Shown: positions 33,469 through 43,102, counted from the first letter of the stretch. The stretch is DNA of 62,757 nt from Akkermansiaceae bacterium (GCA_030725745.1 JANRFH010000043.1:1-62757); one strand, 5' to 3'. The notes: generated by a model not told the origin, from the sequence alone. Program-made: numbers and translations.

Positions 33469-36092
33469 CGTTCGGCCGAGGCTGAGGTGGATGCATCGCG
33501 CTTGAGCTGTTCTAGGGCGCGTGTGCGGGCGCGGAGATCCTGTTCCTGCTGGATGAGTTTCATCACACGCAGCATGAATTCGAAATCCTCATCCTCCGGG
33601 CTAGGGCTCCCATCCCCACCGCCTTCTCCACCGCCGCCTCCGTTGAGCTCATCGCCCAGCGTCGTCGCCCATTCTGAAAGTTTAGCCGCCCACACCTTCG
33701 CGCTCTCGGTGGCGGTGTAAGCATGGTTTTTACTGATCTTTGTCCGGATGTCCTCAAGCCCGAGATCGATGCCTGATTCCTTCATCGCATCAAGAATACC
33801 CTTGAAGGCGGCGGCGCCCGTCCTCGCATGGTAGTGGCCGAGATCCTCCTGAATCCACCTTACATCGGATGAAGTCATCATCTGCTGGCGAGCGGTATCT
33901 AAGAGCACCCGTTGAAACTTCGGATCCACATCGTCATAATGAACCCCGAGGATACCGGAAAATGCCGAGATGAGGGAGCTGGCGATACCATTCTCCTCAT
34001 CCGCTGCCTTCTTCAGGCGGCTGACGAAAGTGCTGGCTTCGAAGCGCTTGTTTGCGTCGTTTGCTTGCTCCAGCGCCTTCTTGATTTTCTCCATCACCTC
34101 CTCCTGCTTCTCTACCGCCTGCGCGATGTCTTCCTTCGCCTTCTCCGGTGTGTTGGATTTTTCCTGAGCCTCGCCGAGCTCGTCGCGCACCTCCGGGATG
34201 TCTGTATCGGAAAGCTCCTGCATCGACTTCATCGCGCCAGCCATCTTCTTGAGCGTCTCCTTGTCGATGTCGCCATTACGCGTCGCCCCCTTCATCAGCT
34301 CCTCCATTTTTCGGGTGAGCTCCTCCATGCGTTGGGCGCTCTCGCTTTCCGCGAGTTCCTGAGCGTCAAGGCGCTTGCGGTTCTCATCTTCCTGTAGCTC
34401 CTCGCCATCGAGACGCTCCAGGCGTTTGTTCTCGTCGAGATTATTGAGTTCGCGCCGTGCCAGATCCTCCAGCTCGCTGATCGTCCGGTCGAAGTTGCTT
34501 TTCAGAAGCTGCGCGTGTTCCTCGCGAGTCAGCACATAAACCACCACCGGCTCGGAATAGACGCGTCCACGCCCCGGAAAATAATCCTCGGAAAATGCTC
34601 TAAGAATCAACCTCTGCGGCCCCAATCCGAAAGCTGCCGGCGAAAACACCGCTGGCTCCATCAAGCGCCGTTCTTCTGGACCGCCCTTGCGAAGGATCAG
34701 CTCGCCCTTGGTCTCGGCTGGCATGCCCGGAATCACTCCGAGGCTTTCCCATTCGATGCCCACTTGTTTTAACCCGAAATCATCTTCGCAGAGGATATCA
34801 AAATCCATCGACTCCTCGGGCAGGATCGCCTTCTGCCGCTCCAGCCCCTGCGTGTAGGCCACTGGCGGCGAGTCTTTCACAGCATCCACCCGCAGCTTGT
34901 ATCCCTCACCACCGGTGAGGCCGAATTCATCGACCCATGCGAAAGGCATCTCAAAGGGCACCGCGCCGACTTTGATCTCACCGGTGCTCACATTTGCTCC
35001 GGAGATCGCGAGTTCTCCCGAGGTTTCTTGAAATTTCTCGCCCTGCGCCATTTCACCGGAGATCGCTGTCGGCCCATAGCTCCCGGATCGCAGCGGGCGC
35101 GTCATATCCATGGTAAAGGAGATCACGCTACCCTCCACAGCGCTCAATTCACCGATAGCAAGATCCACCTCGCGGTCGGGGATTTTCATGTAAGCCGGGG
35201 ATTTCACCAACGCCCTCGTGCCCTGCACCGATGGACGCTGCATCGGCTCCACTTTCACCAAATGCCGTAAATCGCCGACACGGAATACGATAGTCCCCGA
35301 ATCCTGCTGCCCAGGAAAGCGGAACGTGTAGGATTCCTTCTTCAGTTTCCCGTAAACCTCCGGTTGCAATGCATACTGCCCGGATGCGACAGGTGGTTTC
35401 TGCTCGCTTTCGGAGGAGAGTTTCAGCGATATCTGGAAGGACTCACCATACGGCACTGCGAGGTAGGTCACAGGCTTATCGAGCTGGGTGAAGGTGTAGC
35501 GTTCCACCTCGGAAAACGGCATTAGCCAGCGCTGTAAGGCATTCACTCCCGCCTTCGGAGTCAACATGAAAGCGGCGGTCACCGCCAGCATCAGCATCAC
35601 CGCAGCAAAAGCCCATTTCCTATGGCGTGGGGATGGCAGAGCATCTACCAAGTTTCTTTTCCCCGTCTCAGCAGCGACCACCTCCATCGCCGCCGCTCGT
35701 AGCCGTGGGGAAAGCGTATCAATATTTTCATGCTGCCCCTGAAGCTCGATGACACCCAAAAGTCTGTCCCCCAGACCGGGAAAACGTTTCGAAATCAAAC
35801 GCGCCAGCTGCCCATCTTGCCGATGCCCCCACACCCAGCGATGCATAAGGTAGGGAGCGAAGCCCGCGAAAAGCGAAATGCCAGACAGAAGGATCACAAG
35901 ACGCGCCCAGCCCGGCGTTTGCCAAACCCTGTCCAGCCCATAGATTAGTAGGAAAGAAACTAGCAGCCCGATCAATCCGGCAGCCACCGCTTCAAGCACC
36001 TTGCGACGCCACAACGTCTTCCGGAATTCCTCCAACTGCTTGCGCAAGCTCTCGGGAATCTCGGTTCGTGCATCAGGTGAAGGTTCGAACAT
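33465..36092 (-). CDS. Large membrane-anchored coiled-coil protein (DUF4175-like)
   Basis: The 875-aa protein begins with a cytoplasmic helix (EIPESLRKQLEEFRKTLWRR), two membrane segments (about 35-80), an amphipathic region, and a third membrane segment near 165 (WAFAAVMLMLAVTAAFML). A beta-rich extracytoplasmic part follows to about 530, with Ig-like strands. Residues of about 540-700 form a long charged coiled coil (ISELEDLARRELNNLDENKR; KMEELMKGATRNGDIDKETL), then helices and a Gly/Glu-rich stretch. This resembles the DUF4175-type proteins often found downstream of MoxR/BatA genes; no MoxR is beside it here. ATG 36092 is preferred over GTG 36107. It is the first gene of an eight-gene run. 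Confidence 0.75.
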   Translation of the reverse strand: MFEPSPDARTEIPESLRKQLEEFRKTLWRRKVLEAVAAGLIGLLVSFLLIYGLDRVWQTPGWARLVILLSGISLFAGFAPYLMHRWVWGHRQDGQLARLISKRFPGLGDRLLGVIELQGQHENIDTLSPRLRAAAMEVVAAETGKRNLVDALPSPRHRKWAFAAVMLMLAVTAAFMLTPKAGVNALQRWLMPFSEVERYTFTQLDKPVTYLAVPYGESFQISLKLSSESEQKPPVASGQYALQPEVYGKLKKESYTFRFPGQQDSGTIVFRVGDLRHLVKVEPMQRPSVQGTRALVKSPAYMKIPDREVDLAIGELSAVEGSVISFTMDMTRPLRSGSYGPTAISGEMAQGEKFQETSGELAISGANVSTGEIKVGAVPFEMPFAWVDEFGLTGGEGYKLRVDAVKDSPPVAYTQGLERQKAILPEESMDFDILCEDDFGLKQVGIEWESLGVIPGMPAETKGELILRKGGPEERRLMEPAVFSPAAFGLGPQRLILRAFSEDYFPGRGRVYSEPVVVYVLTREEHAQLLKSNFDRTISELEDLARRELNNLDENKRLERLDGEELQEDENRKRLDAQELAESESAQRMEELTRKMEELMKGATRNGDIDKETLKKMAGAMKSMQELSDTDIPEVRDELGEAQEKSNTPEKAKEDIAQAVEKQEEVMEKIKKALEQANDANKRFEASTFVSRLKKAADEENGIASSLISAFSGILGVHYDDVDPKFQRVLLDTARQQMMTSSDVRWIQEDLGHYHARTGAAAFKGILDAMKESGIDLGLEDIRTKISKNHAYTATESAKVWAAKLSEWATTLGDELNGGGGGEGGGDGSPSPEDEDFEFMLRVMKLIQQEQDLRARTRALEQLKRDASTSASAER

Positions 36093-36241
36093 GGTGCTGA
36101 ACAGCACTTCTCAGTGCGGTCAAGGGTTACAGGACTCTGACAGGGATACTGCCTAACTCCAGCAGTTTTCTCACCAACTGCCCGGAATTTACGATCCGTT
36201 TACTTCGGGCGATTCGTGGCATTTTCATCCCTCTGATCGGA

Positions 36242-37231
36242 TCACTCGTGCTTAAACGGCTCCGCACGCCTGCCATCGATGCAATCCGTAAGCCACTGCA
36301 TCAGCTTCTCCGCTTCCTCAGATTCGGAACGCATCGAGCCCAGTGAAGTCCAGTCAATGTGCGGGCGGGATTGCACGGCGGCGATCCGGTCGATGTTGAG
36401 CTTAGACATGATCGCCTCGGTCTCTTTAGGGTGCGCGTTGAGGATGTTCGCGGGGCGCGGGAGATCGTCGATCACCTCCGGTGTGAGGCCGAAGGATGTC
36501 ACGCCGACTCCGAAAGCGGCGCTCAGTTTCCTCATGCCATCGGCCAGCGCCTCGTCTTCGACAGGCCCCGCATAAACGAGTTCACCGCCCTGCGCCCACA
36601 TCGAGACCGAGAGGGTTTGGAAAAAATCTTCACGATAGGTTTTGAGCGAAGGCGAAAGCCTCAATCGCGCGGAATGGAGGCGGAATGGTGCTAGGCCTAG
36701 CCTTTGTTTCAGCGCGAGCATCGATTCATCCAAAGACATTTCCTCATCCGGCGAGCCGCCTGTTTCCCAATCCACCAGCACCAACTCAGGGTATTTCCAG
36801 AGATTCCCAGGAGAAGAACCCGCAGCAAATGGCTCACGGAAGGCGAATGGGAAGCGACCGTTGATTTCATAGTAACGCGTCACGACCGCACGGAACTTAC
36901 GAATGCGTAACATCGTATTGTCCACCGTGGAGTCATCCCCACCAGCATCATCCAGACGCCCTTGCGTCCATGCTAACAGCTCTTGCGCACCCGAAAGTGC
37001 CGGTAACGGCTCACTACGTCTGTAGTAGCCTTGCCCCTTCTCCACCTTCGCAATCGCCGAAGCAGGATCGCACGACATGATGGAGAAATGGTAACGCAAC
37101 GAAGCATCTGAGTAGTTGCCCTCGAGCTTCCGACGTGAAAGACGGATCAGCTCGGTTCCCTTAATCGCCTCCGATGGATTGTTAGGGAGCAATTCGGGAA
37201 GGATGTCGTTTAGCTGTTTGCGGAGACTCAT
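36242..37231 (-). CDS. COG2958/HrgA-like protein with a winged helix and a decayed nuclease-like domain
   Basis: The 329-aa protein begins with a HARE-like winged helix (LRKQLNDILPELLPNNPSEA; LSRRKLEGNYSDASLRYHFS). The C-terminal domain follows the COG2958 plan, a PD-(D/E)XK-like fold: LWKYPELVLVDWE, a strand FRLHSARLRL, then YREDFFQTLSVSMWAQGGEL and MRKLSAAFGVGVTSFGL. As I recall the family, the strand should read FELK and is the E-x-K active-site strand; here the acidic residue and Lys are missing. It may therefore bind DNA without cutting. ATG 37231 starts the winged helix. Standing alone; no methyltransferase is nearby. Confidence 0.55.
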   Translation of the reverse strand: MSLRKQLNDILPELLPNNPSEAIKGTELIRLSRRKLEGNYSDASLRYHFSIMSCDPASAIAKVEKGQGYYRRSEPLPALSGAQELLAWTQGRLDDAGGDDSTVDNTMLRIRKFRAVVTRYYEINGRFPFAFREPFAAGSSPGNLWKYPELVLVDWETGGSPDEEMSLDESMLALKQRLGLAPFRLHSARLRLSPSLKTYREDFFQTLSVSMWAQGGELVYAGPVEDEALADGMRKLSAAFGVGVTSFGLTPEVIDDLPRPANILNAHPKETEAIMSKLNIDRIAAVQSRPHIDWTSLGSMRSESEEAEKLMQWLTDCIDGRRAEPFKHE

Positions 37232-37446
37232 GGGGGAAAGATTCGGAAAGTTCCGTAATCCAACCCGCCCACCCATCTCCCATCAAGCGCATTCTTCATT
37301 TCCATGGAGACTGTGCATCCGATCTCATCCCAAACCGTCAAAAATCTCTGTAATAAGCGCACTGAAACTTACTATTGCGTAAATTCGAAATCTTGACTTA
37401 GTCTCTTCCTCCCGACTTTTGATTAGTCGGCTTTCTCAACACGCCT

Positions 37447-40400
37447 ATGAATCCGGATCGCGCCACACTCAATTTCCTCAACTCCTTCCCGGAAGATGCC
37501 CGCAAACGAGGCGACATGCTTCAGAAAGACGGTGCAGTTACTCAGATTTTCGGAAACCACCTTTTCATCCAAGGTCGTGTCGAAGACGAATCAGGCACCC
37601 ACCGCACCTCCCTCCGCCTCCAGGGCAACCGCTGGTTCGGCTCCTGCACTGCGGAGGACGAGACCATCTCCGGCGCATGCCAATACGCCACCATGATGGA
37701 GCGCATGCACCGTGGCGAAGACCTCCCGGAATCTCCCAACGAATTCGACGACACCCCGGTCATTGACATCATCGAGGACAAGCTCGGCCGTGAACTCGAC
37801 GACAAGGAAGCCGAATACGTCACAAAAATCGAGAAGCGCTACCGCCGCTACGTCATCGAAGGTGAGCTGCACGACCACGACATGGTTCGCATCAACCCGC
37901 GCTGGGATATCACCACCTACGAGCCTCTCGAACTGTGGCCTATGCCTCCCGGCGACATCCTCGAGTTCTGGAACTTCCTCGCCTACGCTTTCTATAAGAA
38001 AAAGCTCCCCTACCCTGAGTTCATGTCCGTCATCACGGATCTCGCCTCGGTGCAGAAGAAAATGGCCGAGTGGGAGCAGGAGCGTGAAGTCGCCGCATGG
38101 TATGACCGCATTGAGCAGGTCAACGAACGCCCTCCTCAAGACGCGGCTCTCGTCGTGAATTTCCGCCTCGTCGCCACCATCAACGAAGCACGCATGGAAA
38201 TCCGCGAGGACAGGCCGAACGCCCAATACCTCCAGCTCCGCGAAAAGTCAGACATCGAGAAATACATTTCCCTCCATCAGGAAGGCGCACTCCTCATGGA
38301 CGCCTCTTCCCAAACGCTCTGGGAGCACTACCTCGCCTTCTACCGCAAGCACGGCGACACCACCCTCGACTTCGACCAAGAGGAATCCTGCCGTTTCATG
38401 AACCGGGTCTTCCAGCAGCCCGCACTCGAAGGCTACCTCGTCAACCTCGACGATCGACCATTCAAAGTTTCCGATGAAGCACTTTCATGGATCTGCGAGG
38501 ACGAGCCATACGATCCGAATTCCTTCGCCATCCAGCTCATCACAGCCTCCGGTGAAAACGTCTCCCACTCCGTCCGCCTCCTGCCCGGTCGCAAGGAGTT
38601 CTACCAATCCGATGAAACCGTTTTCCCCGGCCCGCCACGCTGGCTCGAGGACACGGAAGTCATGCCGCGCTACCACATCCCGCGCAAGGTCATCGACTCA
38701 CTCGAAGGTGTTGAGTTCCTCCGCAAAATCGGTGCCACCCTCCCAGAATCGCTCAAGAAACGCGTCGTCGATCTCGAGCTGAAACCGAAGCTTGAAATGA
38801 GCCTCGTCGCTGGCCTCACCGCCGCCGAGACCGAGCACCTTGTCATCGATGTCACCGCCATCGAAAGCAAAGGCCGCCGCACCGAGCGCCTTACCAAGGA
38901 AGGCTGGGAACTCGTTGAGCAACAGCCGGTCAAAGGCAAGCAGCTCCTCCGTTTCGCACGCGAGCCGCTCCATCCCATCCCGCCGATCCTCGACGAGATG
39001 TCCCTCGCCTACGACGAAAAGCTCGTCTCCTTCAAATCACGTATCACCAAGCAGTTTCCTGAGAAATTCGCCGAGTGGGTGCGCGCTATGCCTCCGGAAA
39101 TCGAGCTCGATATCGATCTCCGCCTGAAATCCATCCTCAGCGACCCTGTCACCGCCGCCGTCCGCTTCGAAGTTGTCGGCCAAGACATCGACTGGTTCGA
39201 CCTCCGCATCGTCATTGATGTTCAAGGCGTCAATCTCTCGAAATCCCAGATCCGCCAGCTCGTCGCAGCACGCGGCGGCTACGTCCGCATGGACGATGGT
39301 TCATGGATGCGCCTCGAAATCAAACTCGATGCCGACCAGCGCGAAGCCGTTACCCGCCTCGGCCTCGATCCCTTCGACCTCTCCGGCGAGACCCACCGCA
39401 TGCACGCCCTCCAGCTTGCCGATCCGAAAGCCGCCGAGGTCTTCGATCCAAAAGCATGGGAGCGCATCAAGAACCGCGCCAACGACATCAAGCTCGAGGT
39501 CACACCTCCGCTTCCAGATGGACTCAACGCCACCCTCCGCCCCTACCAGATCGATGGCTTCCATTTCCTCGCCTACCTCGCGGAAAACAACTTCGGCGGC
39601 ATCCTCGCCGACGACATGGGACTCGGAAAAACCATCCAATCCCTCACCTACCTCCTCTGGCTCTTCAAGCGCCACAAGGACACCGGTGCGTCGCACAAAC
39701 CCGCCCTCATCGTCTGCCCGAAATCCGTGCTCGATGTCTGGTACTCCGAGGCAGAGAAATTCACCCCGGAACTCCGCGTCAAGATCCTCAAGAACCGCGA
39801 CGATATCGATGTAAAACATATTCAGAACAACATCGACATGCTTGTTCTGAACTACGCCCAGCTCCGCGTCTGCGGCGAGGAGCTCTCTGGCATCAAGTGG
39901 CTCACCACCATCCTCGACGAAGGTCAGCAGATCAAAAACCCCGACTCCAAAGCAGCCAAGTGCGCCCGCGAACTCGACTCTCAAAACCGTCTCGTTCTAA
40001 CCGGCACACCTATTGAGAACCGCCTACTAGACATGTGGTCGCTCATGGCCTTCGCAATGCCCGGCGTCCTCGGCAATCGCGCCTACTTCAAGAAACGCTT
40101 CGATAAACGGAAAGATCCCCTTTCCCAAAACCGACTCGCTTCACGACTCCGCCCATTCCTACTCCGCCGGACAAAACTCCAGGTTGCTCAGGATCTCCCG
40201 CCGAGAACCGAGGAAGAGGTCTACTCGAAAATGGAAGGCGTGCAGCTCGAACTCTACAAAAACGAACTCAAGCGCATCCAGAAAGCCCTCCTCGGGCTCG
40301 ACTCCGACGAAGCGGTTAAAAAGAACTCCTTCGCGATTCTACAAGGCCTCATGCGCCTCCGCCAGATCTGCTGCCACCCGGGTCTCATCGATCCGAAATA

Positions 40401-41031
40401 CCTCAAGGAGGAATCCGCCAAAATGGAATCCCTCTTCTACCTCTTGGATCAGCTCCACGAGGAAGGTCACAAGGTGCTCGTCTTCTCCCAGTTCGTTTCC
40501 ATGCTCGACCTCATCAAGGCGCGCCTCGAACTCGAAGCACGCCCCTTCCATTACCTCACCGGCCAGACCAAAGACCGCAAAGGCGAGATCGAGCGTTTTC
40601 AGACCACGAAAGACCCATCCGTCTTCATGCTCTCGCTCAAAGCCGGTGGAGCAGGACTCAACCTCACCTCCGCCTCCTACGTCATCCTCTATGATCCATG
40701 GTGGAACCCCGCCGTGGAAAATCAGGCGATCGACCGGACGCACCGCATTGGCCAGAAAAACAAGGTCATCGCCTACCGCCTCCTTACTAGAGACACCGTA
40801 GAAGAGAAAATCCGCATCCTCCAGCACCAGAAGACACAACTTGTCACCAACGTGCTCGGCGATGAAGGCTTCGCCTCGAACCTCGGTATCGACGACCTCC
40901 AGTTCATCCTCACCCACACCATCGACGACGATGAAATGGACGAGGAAAAGGAGAAGGAAAAAGCTGCCAAGGCGAAACCTGCTAAAAAAGCAGCCAAGAA
41001 AGCACGGAAAAACACACAGGACAACCTGTAG
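37447..41031 (+). CDS. SNF2-family helicase-like ATPase
   Basis: The 1,194-aa protein has a C-terminal SNF2 motor from about residue 695: LRPYQIDGFHFLAYL, Walker A ADDMGLGKTIQSL (about 723-735), ALIVCPKSVLDVWYSEAEKF, motif II ILDEGQQIKN, LTGTPIENRLLDMWSLM, FLLRRTKLQVAQDLPPRTEE, KVLVFSQFVSMLDLI and motif VI NQAIDRTHRIGQ. The long N-terminal region holds SWIM-like and mixed domains without clear motifs. A Lys/Ala-rich tail ends it (AAKAKPAKKAAKKARK), typical of DNA-bound proteins. It remodels protein-DNA complexes using ATP. Followed by a strong inverted repeat at 41104-41129. Confidence 0.93.
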   Translation: MNPDRATLNFLNSFPEDARKRGDMLQKDGAVTQIFGNHLFIQGRVEDESGTHRTSLRLQGNRWFGSCTAEDETISGACQYATMMERMHRGEDLPESPNEFDDTPVIDIIEDKLGRELDDKEAEYVTKIEKRYRRYVIEGELHDHDMVRINPRWDITTYEPLELWPMPPGDILEFWNFLAYAFYKKKLPYPEFMSVITDLASVQKKMAEWEQEREVAAWYDRIEQVNERPPQDAALVVNFRLVATINEARMEIREDRPNAQYLQLREKSDIEKYISLHQEGALLMDASSQTLWEHYLAFYRKHGDTTLDFDQEESCRFMNRVFQQPALEGYLVNLDDRPFKVSDEALSWICEDEPYDPNSFAIQLITASGENVSHSVRLLPGRKEFYQSDETVFPGPPRWLEDTEVMPRYHIPRKVIDSLEGVEFLRKIGATLPESLKKRVVDLELKPKLEMSLVAGLTAAETEHLVIDVTAIESKGRRTERLTKEGWELVEQQPVKGKQLLRFAREPLHPIPPILDEMSLAYDEKLVSFKSRITKQFPEKFAEWVRAMPPEIELDIDLRLKSILSDPVTAAVRFEVVGQDIDWFDLRIVIDVQGVNLSKSQIRQLVAARGGYVRMDDGSWMRLEIKLDADQREAVTRLGLDPFDLSGETHRMHALQLADPKAAEVFDPKAWERIKNRANDIKLEVTPPLPDGLNATLRPYQIDGFHFLAYLAENNFGGILADDMGLGKTIQSLTYLLWLFKRHKDTGASHKPALIVCPKSVLDVWYSEAEKFTPELRVKILKNRDDIDVKHIQNNIDMLVLNYAQLRVCGEELSGIKWLTTILDEGQQIKNPDSKAAKCARELDSQNRLVLTGTPIENRLLDMWSLMAFAMPGVLGNRAYFKKRFDKRKDPLSQNRLASRLRPFLLRRTKLQVAQDLPPRTEEEVYSKMEGVQLELYKNELKRIQKALLGLDSDEAVKKNSFAILQGLMRLRQICCHPGLIDPKYLKEESAKMESLFYLLDQLHEEGHKVLVFSQFVSMLDLIKARLELEARPFHYLTGQTKDRKGEIERFQTTKDPSVFMLSLKAGGAGLNLTSASYVILYDPWWNPAVENQAIDRTHRIGQKNKVIAYRLLTRDTVEEKIRILQHQKTQLVTNVLGDEGFASNLGIDDLQFILTHTIDDDEMDEEKEKEKAAKAKPAKKAAKKARKNTQDNL

Positions 41032-41103
41032 CTGCCGCGTCTCGCGGCAGGCCGTGTTAGCGACGTCCCGCCGCAAGTTCATACTCGCATTTCATAACGA
41101 AAC

Positions 41104-41129
41104 CACTTCATCTAGACCTAGATGAAGTG
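41104..41129 (+). terminator. Perfect 11-bp inverted repeat after the SNF2 gene
   Basis: CACTTCATCTA (41104-41114) and TAGATGAAGTG (41119-41129) form a perfect stem with loop GACC, 72 bases after the SNF2 stop. ATTTCCCTATATTTTATT follows, which is T-rich but not a pure run. It is a likely rho-independent terminator or a bidirectional one. The right arm contains an ATGAAG followed by TGA in the frame of the next gene, which I take as chance. Confidence 0.6.
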
Positions 41130-41277
41130 ATTTCCCTATATTTTATTCCCCCTCGGAATCCTGATCGGATACATCCTTCCGAATCCTCAGCCAGCGGAAA
41201 CAGCAGTATCCGAATCCCCGCCGGCTCGTAGCAATCGCCCGAGGCCTACTCCAGAGCAGGATCAGCACGGCTCGCGA

Positions 41278-42333
41278 GTGAGAGCCTTCGCAGATTCCCT
41301 TGCGAACACCAAGAGTAATGAAAGACCCGAGTCTGTCGAAGAAGTGGCCATCGGCGATATCCCAGGCATCATCGAACTACTGCTCCAGCAATCCGGGCCC
41401 AGCGGTTTGTCGTGGAAACTTCGCAGTTCCATCGATGAAATGCTGACGAAGTGGGCGAAGGAGGATTTCCATGGCGCACTCGCATGGGCCACCGCTCATC
41501 CGAACCGGAACGCGGCCACGGATTTCCTCGAAACCATTCTCAAAGAGCATGCTGCCGAAAATTTCGATGAAACCTTGGCAATCATCGCGTCACTTCAGAA
41601 CGAACCAGGACTCAACCTCGAACTTGGCAGTGAACTTCTCGAAACCGCTGCGAAACGTGGTGCCAAGGAAGCCTTCGAAGTCCTCGCCCTCTTTCCTAGT
41701 AATGACGGAAGCTATGGTGGAAGCCCCACCGACTTCCCAACAGATTTTGATTTCCAGACTTTTGCCGAACTCGTCTCTGCCCACATGAAGGAGCACGAGG
41801 GTTCGTCTTCCCCATTCGAGCATTTCCCGACAAATGTCTATGAAGAGTGGGCAAAGGTCGATCTGCAGTCGGCTTTGCAATTCTATCTACGCGAGGGCGA
41901 ACTGACCTACGGCGATCTCGGTGACATCACCAAGAGCTTTCTCGACATCTCGGAGCCCTCCTCCACATACCCATGGCTTTCCGAACAATACAGCACCCTC
42001 GATGACGAATCGCGAAAGAGATTCGCCTCGGGCTTGGACAGCGTTTTCCCCCATGAAATGGGTGCCAAACCGCTCATCGGACTGCTCGAATCCATTCCCA
42101 ACACAGCCCTAAGAGAGGAAATGCTCGGTCACATGCTAGAGGGATTCGGAGGAACAACGAGGGGTGATGATATGACTTATGCTGATCTCCTGACGGTTCT
42201 CCCGACCCCGGAAAAACGCATGGAAGCCATAAAAATCGGAACTTTGCGCTACTCCATACTGCGGCAGAGCGACGAAAAGCTTTCGTCACTCGGCATCACC
42301 AGAGAACAGGTCGAAGCGTTGGGAAGAGACTAG
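41278..42333 (+). CDS. Alpha-helical protein of unknown function, probably with a longer N-terminus
   Basis: The 351 residues from GTG 41278 contain helix pairs such as KWAKEDFHGALAWATAHPNR, EHAAENFDETLAIIASLQNE and NTALREEMLGHMLEGFGGTT, as in a family of helical-repeat proteins common in Verrucomicrobiota. The frame stays open upstream to 41131 and reads FPYILFPLGILIGYIL, a likely membrane anchor, then a Pro/Ser-rich linker. No ATG precedes it except one followed by TGA inside the terminator stem. The true start may be ATT 41140 or CTG 41161. Function unknown. Confidence 0.6.
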   Translation: MRAFADSLANTKSNERPESVEEVAIGDIPGIIELLLQQSGPSGLSWKLRSSIDEMLTKWAKEDFHGALAWATAHPNRNAATDFLETILKEHAAENFDETLAIIASLQNEPGLNLELGSELLETAAKRGAKEAFEVLALFPSNDGSYGGSPTDFPTDFDFQTFAELVSAHMKEHEGSSSPFEHFPTNVYEEWAKVDLQSALQFYLREGELTYGDLGDITKSFLDISEPSSTYPWLSEQYSTLDDESRKRFASGLDSVFPHEMGAKPLIGLLESIPNTALREEMLGHMLEGFGGTTRGDDMTYADLLTVLPTPEKRMEAIKIGTLRYSILRQSDEKLSSLGITREQVEALGRD

Positions 42334-42455
42334 TTTTTCTTCGAGGATTCTCCCGCTGTCTTCTGCACGCCAGTGAATCATCGGTTTTTACCGCAAACCG
42401 AAGGAAATACCGAAATCCCTTCATCATTTCTGTTTCTGGTATATATTCGAGTGTT

Positions 42456-43094
42456 ATGAAATTCTTAAGATTTTTATTCCTCGGCATCATCTTCGGCAGC
42501 CCGCAGCTACTCGCGGAAAACTCCGAAGAGCGCCGCGCTGCCGCCATCGGAGCAGAAATGGAAAATTTCACAGGTGCTGATGGCAGGATCTACAAGGACG
42601 TCCGCATCACTCGCATCGATGACGGAGGCATCTCCATCCGTCACTCCACCGGCACCGCCCGCCTCCGCTACGGAGATCTCACTCCTTCGCAGCGCCTCCA
42701 ATACGGACTTGATCACGAGGACGCACTCGAAACCTACCGCCGCGAAGTCATTCTCAGGGAAAAATACGAGGAGGCCGTCGCTGAAAAGGAAATGCAGCGC
42801 GCATCCGCTGCTGCCGAAAGATATCGGGAAAAGCTCGAAGCAGAAGCCAAACTAGCCGCAGCCATGAAGACCGCACTTTCTAAGCGCGAACGACAAGAAC
42901 TCAGCACCCCCATTCCGAACAATCCTCCCGTGCAATTTTCCAATGCCGTGTTTCCGACAAGATCAGTGACATACCGGGGATATTCGGGATACGGGTATTA
43001 CCCGAGCTACCGCCCCTACTGCTCGCCCCGCGGCTACCGCTATGGAGCTAGCTTCTCATACCGCTCGCCTAATTTCAGCATCATCATCCGCTAA
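42456..43094 (+). CDS. Exported protein with an SHD1-like domain and a Tyr/Pro/Gly-rich tail
   Basis: The 212-aa protein has a signal peptide (FLRFLFLGIIFGSPQLLA). Residues of about 35-85 resemble the SLA1-homology-like domain (ENFTGADGRIYKDVRITRI, then RLRYGDLTPSQRLQYGLD). A charged helix of about 50 residues follows (EKEMQRASAAAERYREKLEA). The tail is rich in Tyr, Pro, Arg and Ser (SGYGYYPSYRPYCSPRGYRY), as in structural or surface-bound proteins. Function unknown. Faces the mtfA gene, whose stop is 8 bases away. Confidence 0.72.
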   Translation: MKFLRFLFLGIIFGSPQLLAENSEERRAAAIGAEMENFTGADGRIYKDVRITRIDDGGISIRHSTGTARLRYGDLTPSQRLQYGLDHEDALETYRREVILREKYEEAVAEKEMQRASAAAERYREKLEAEAKLAAAMKTALSKRERQELSTPIPNNPPVQFSNAVFPTRSVTYRGYSGYGYYPSYRPYCSPRGYRYGASFSYRSPNFSIIIR

Positions 43095-43102
43095 AATTAA
43101 GC

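Noticed and set aside
42840-43090. Possible collagen- or mussel-like adhesive repeats in the Tyr/Pro-rich tail
   Set aside because: The tail is too short and irregular to be a repeat protein; it is kept as a description only.
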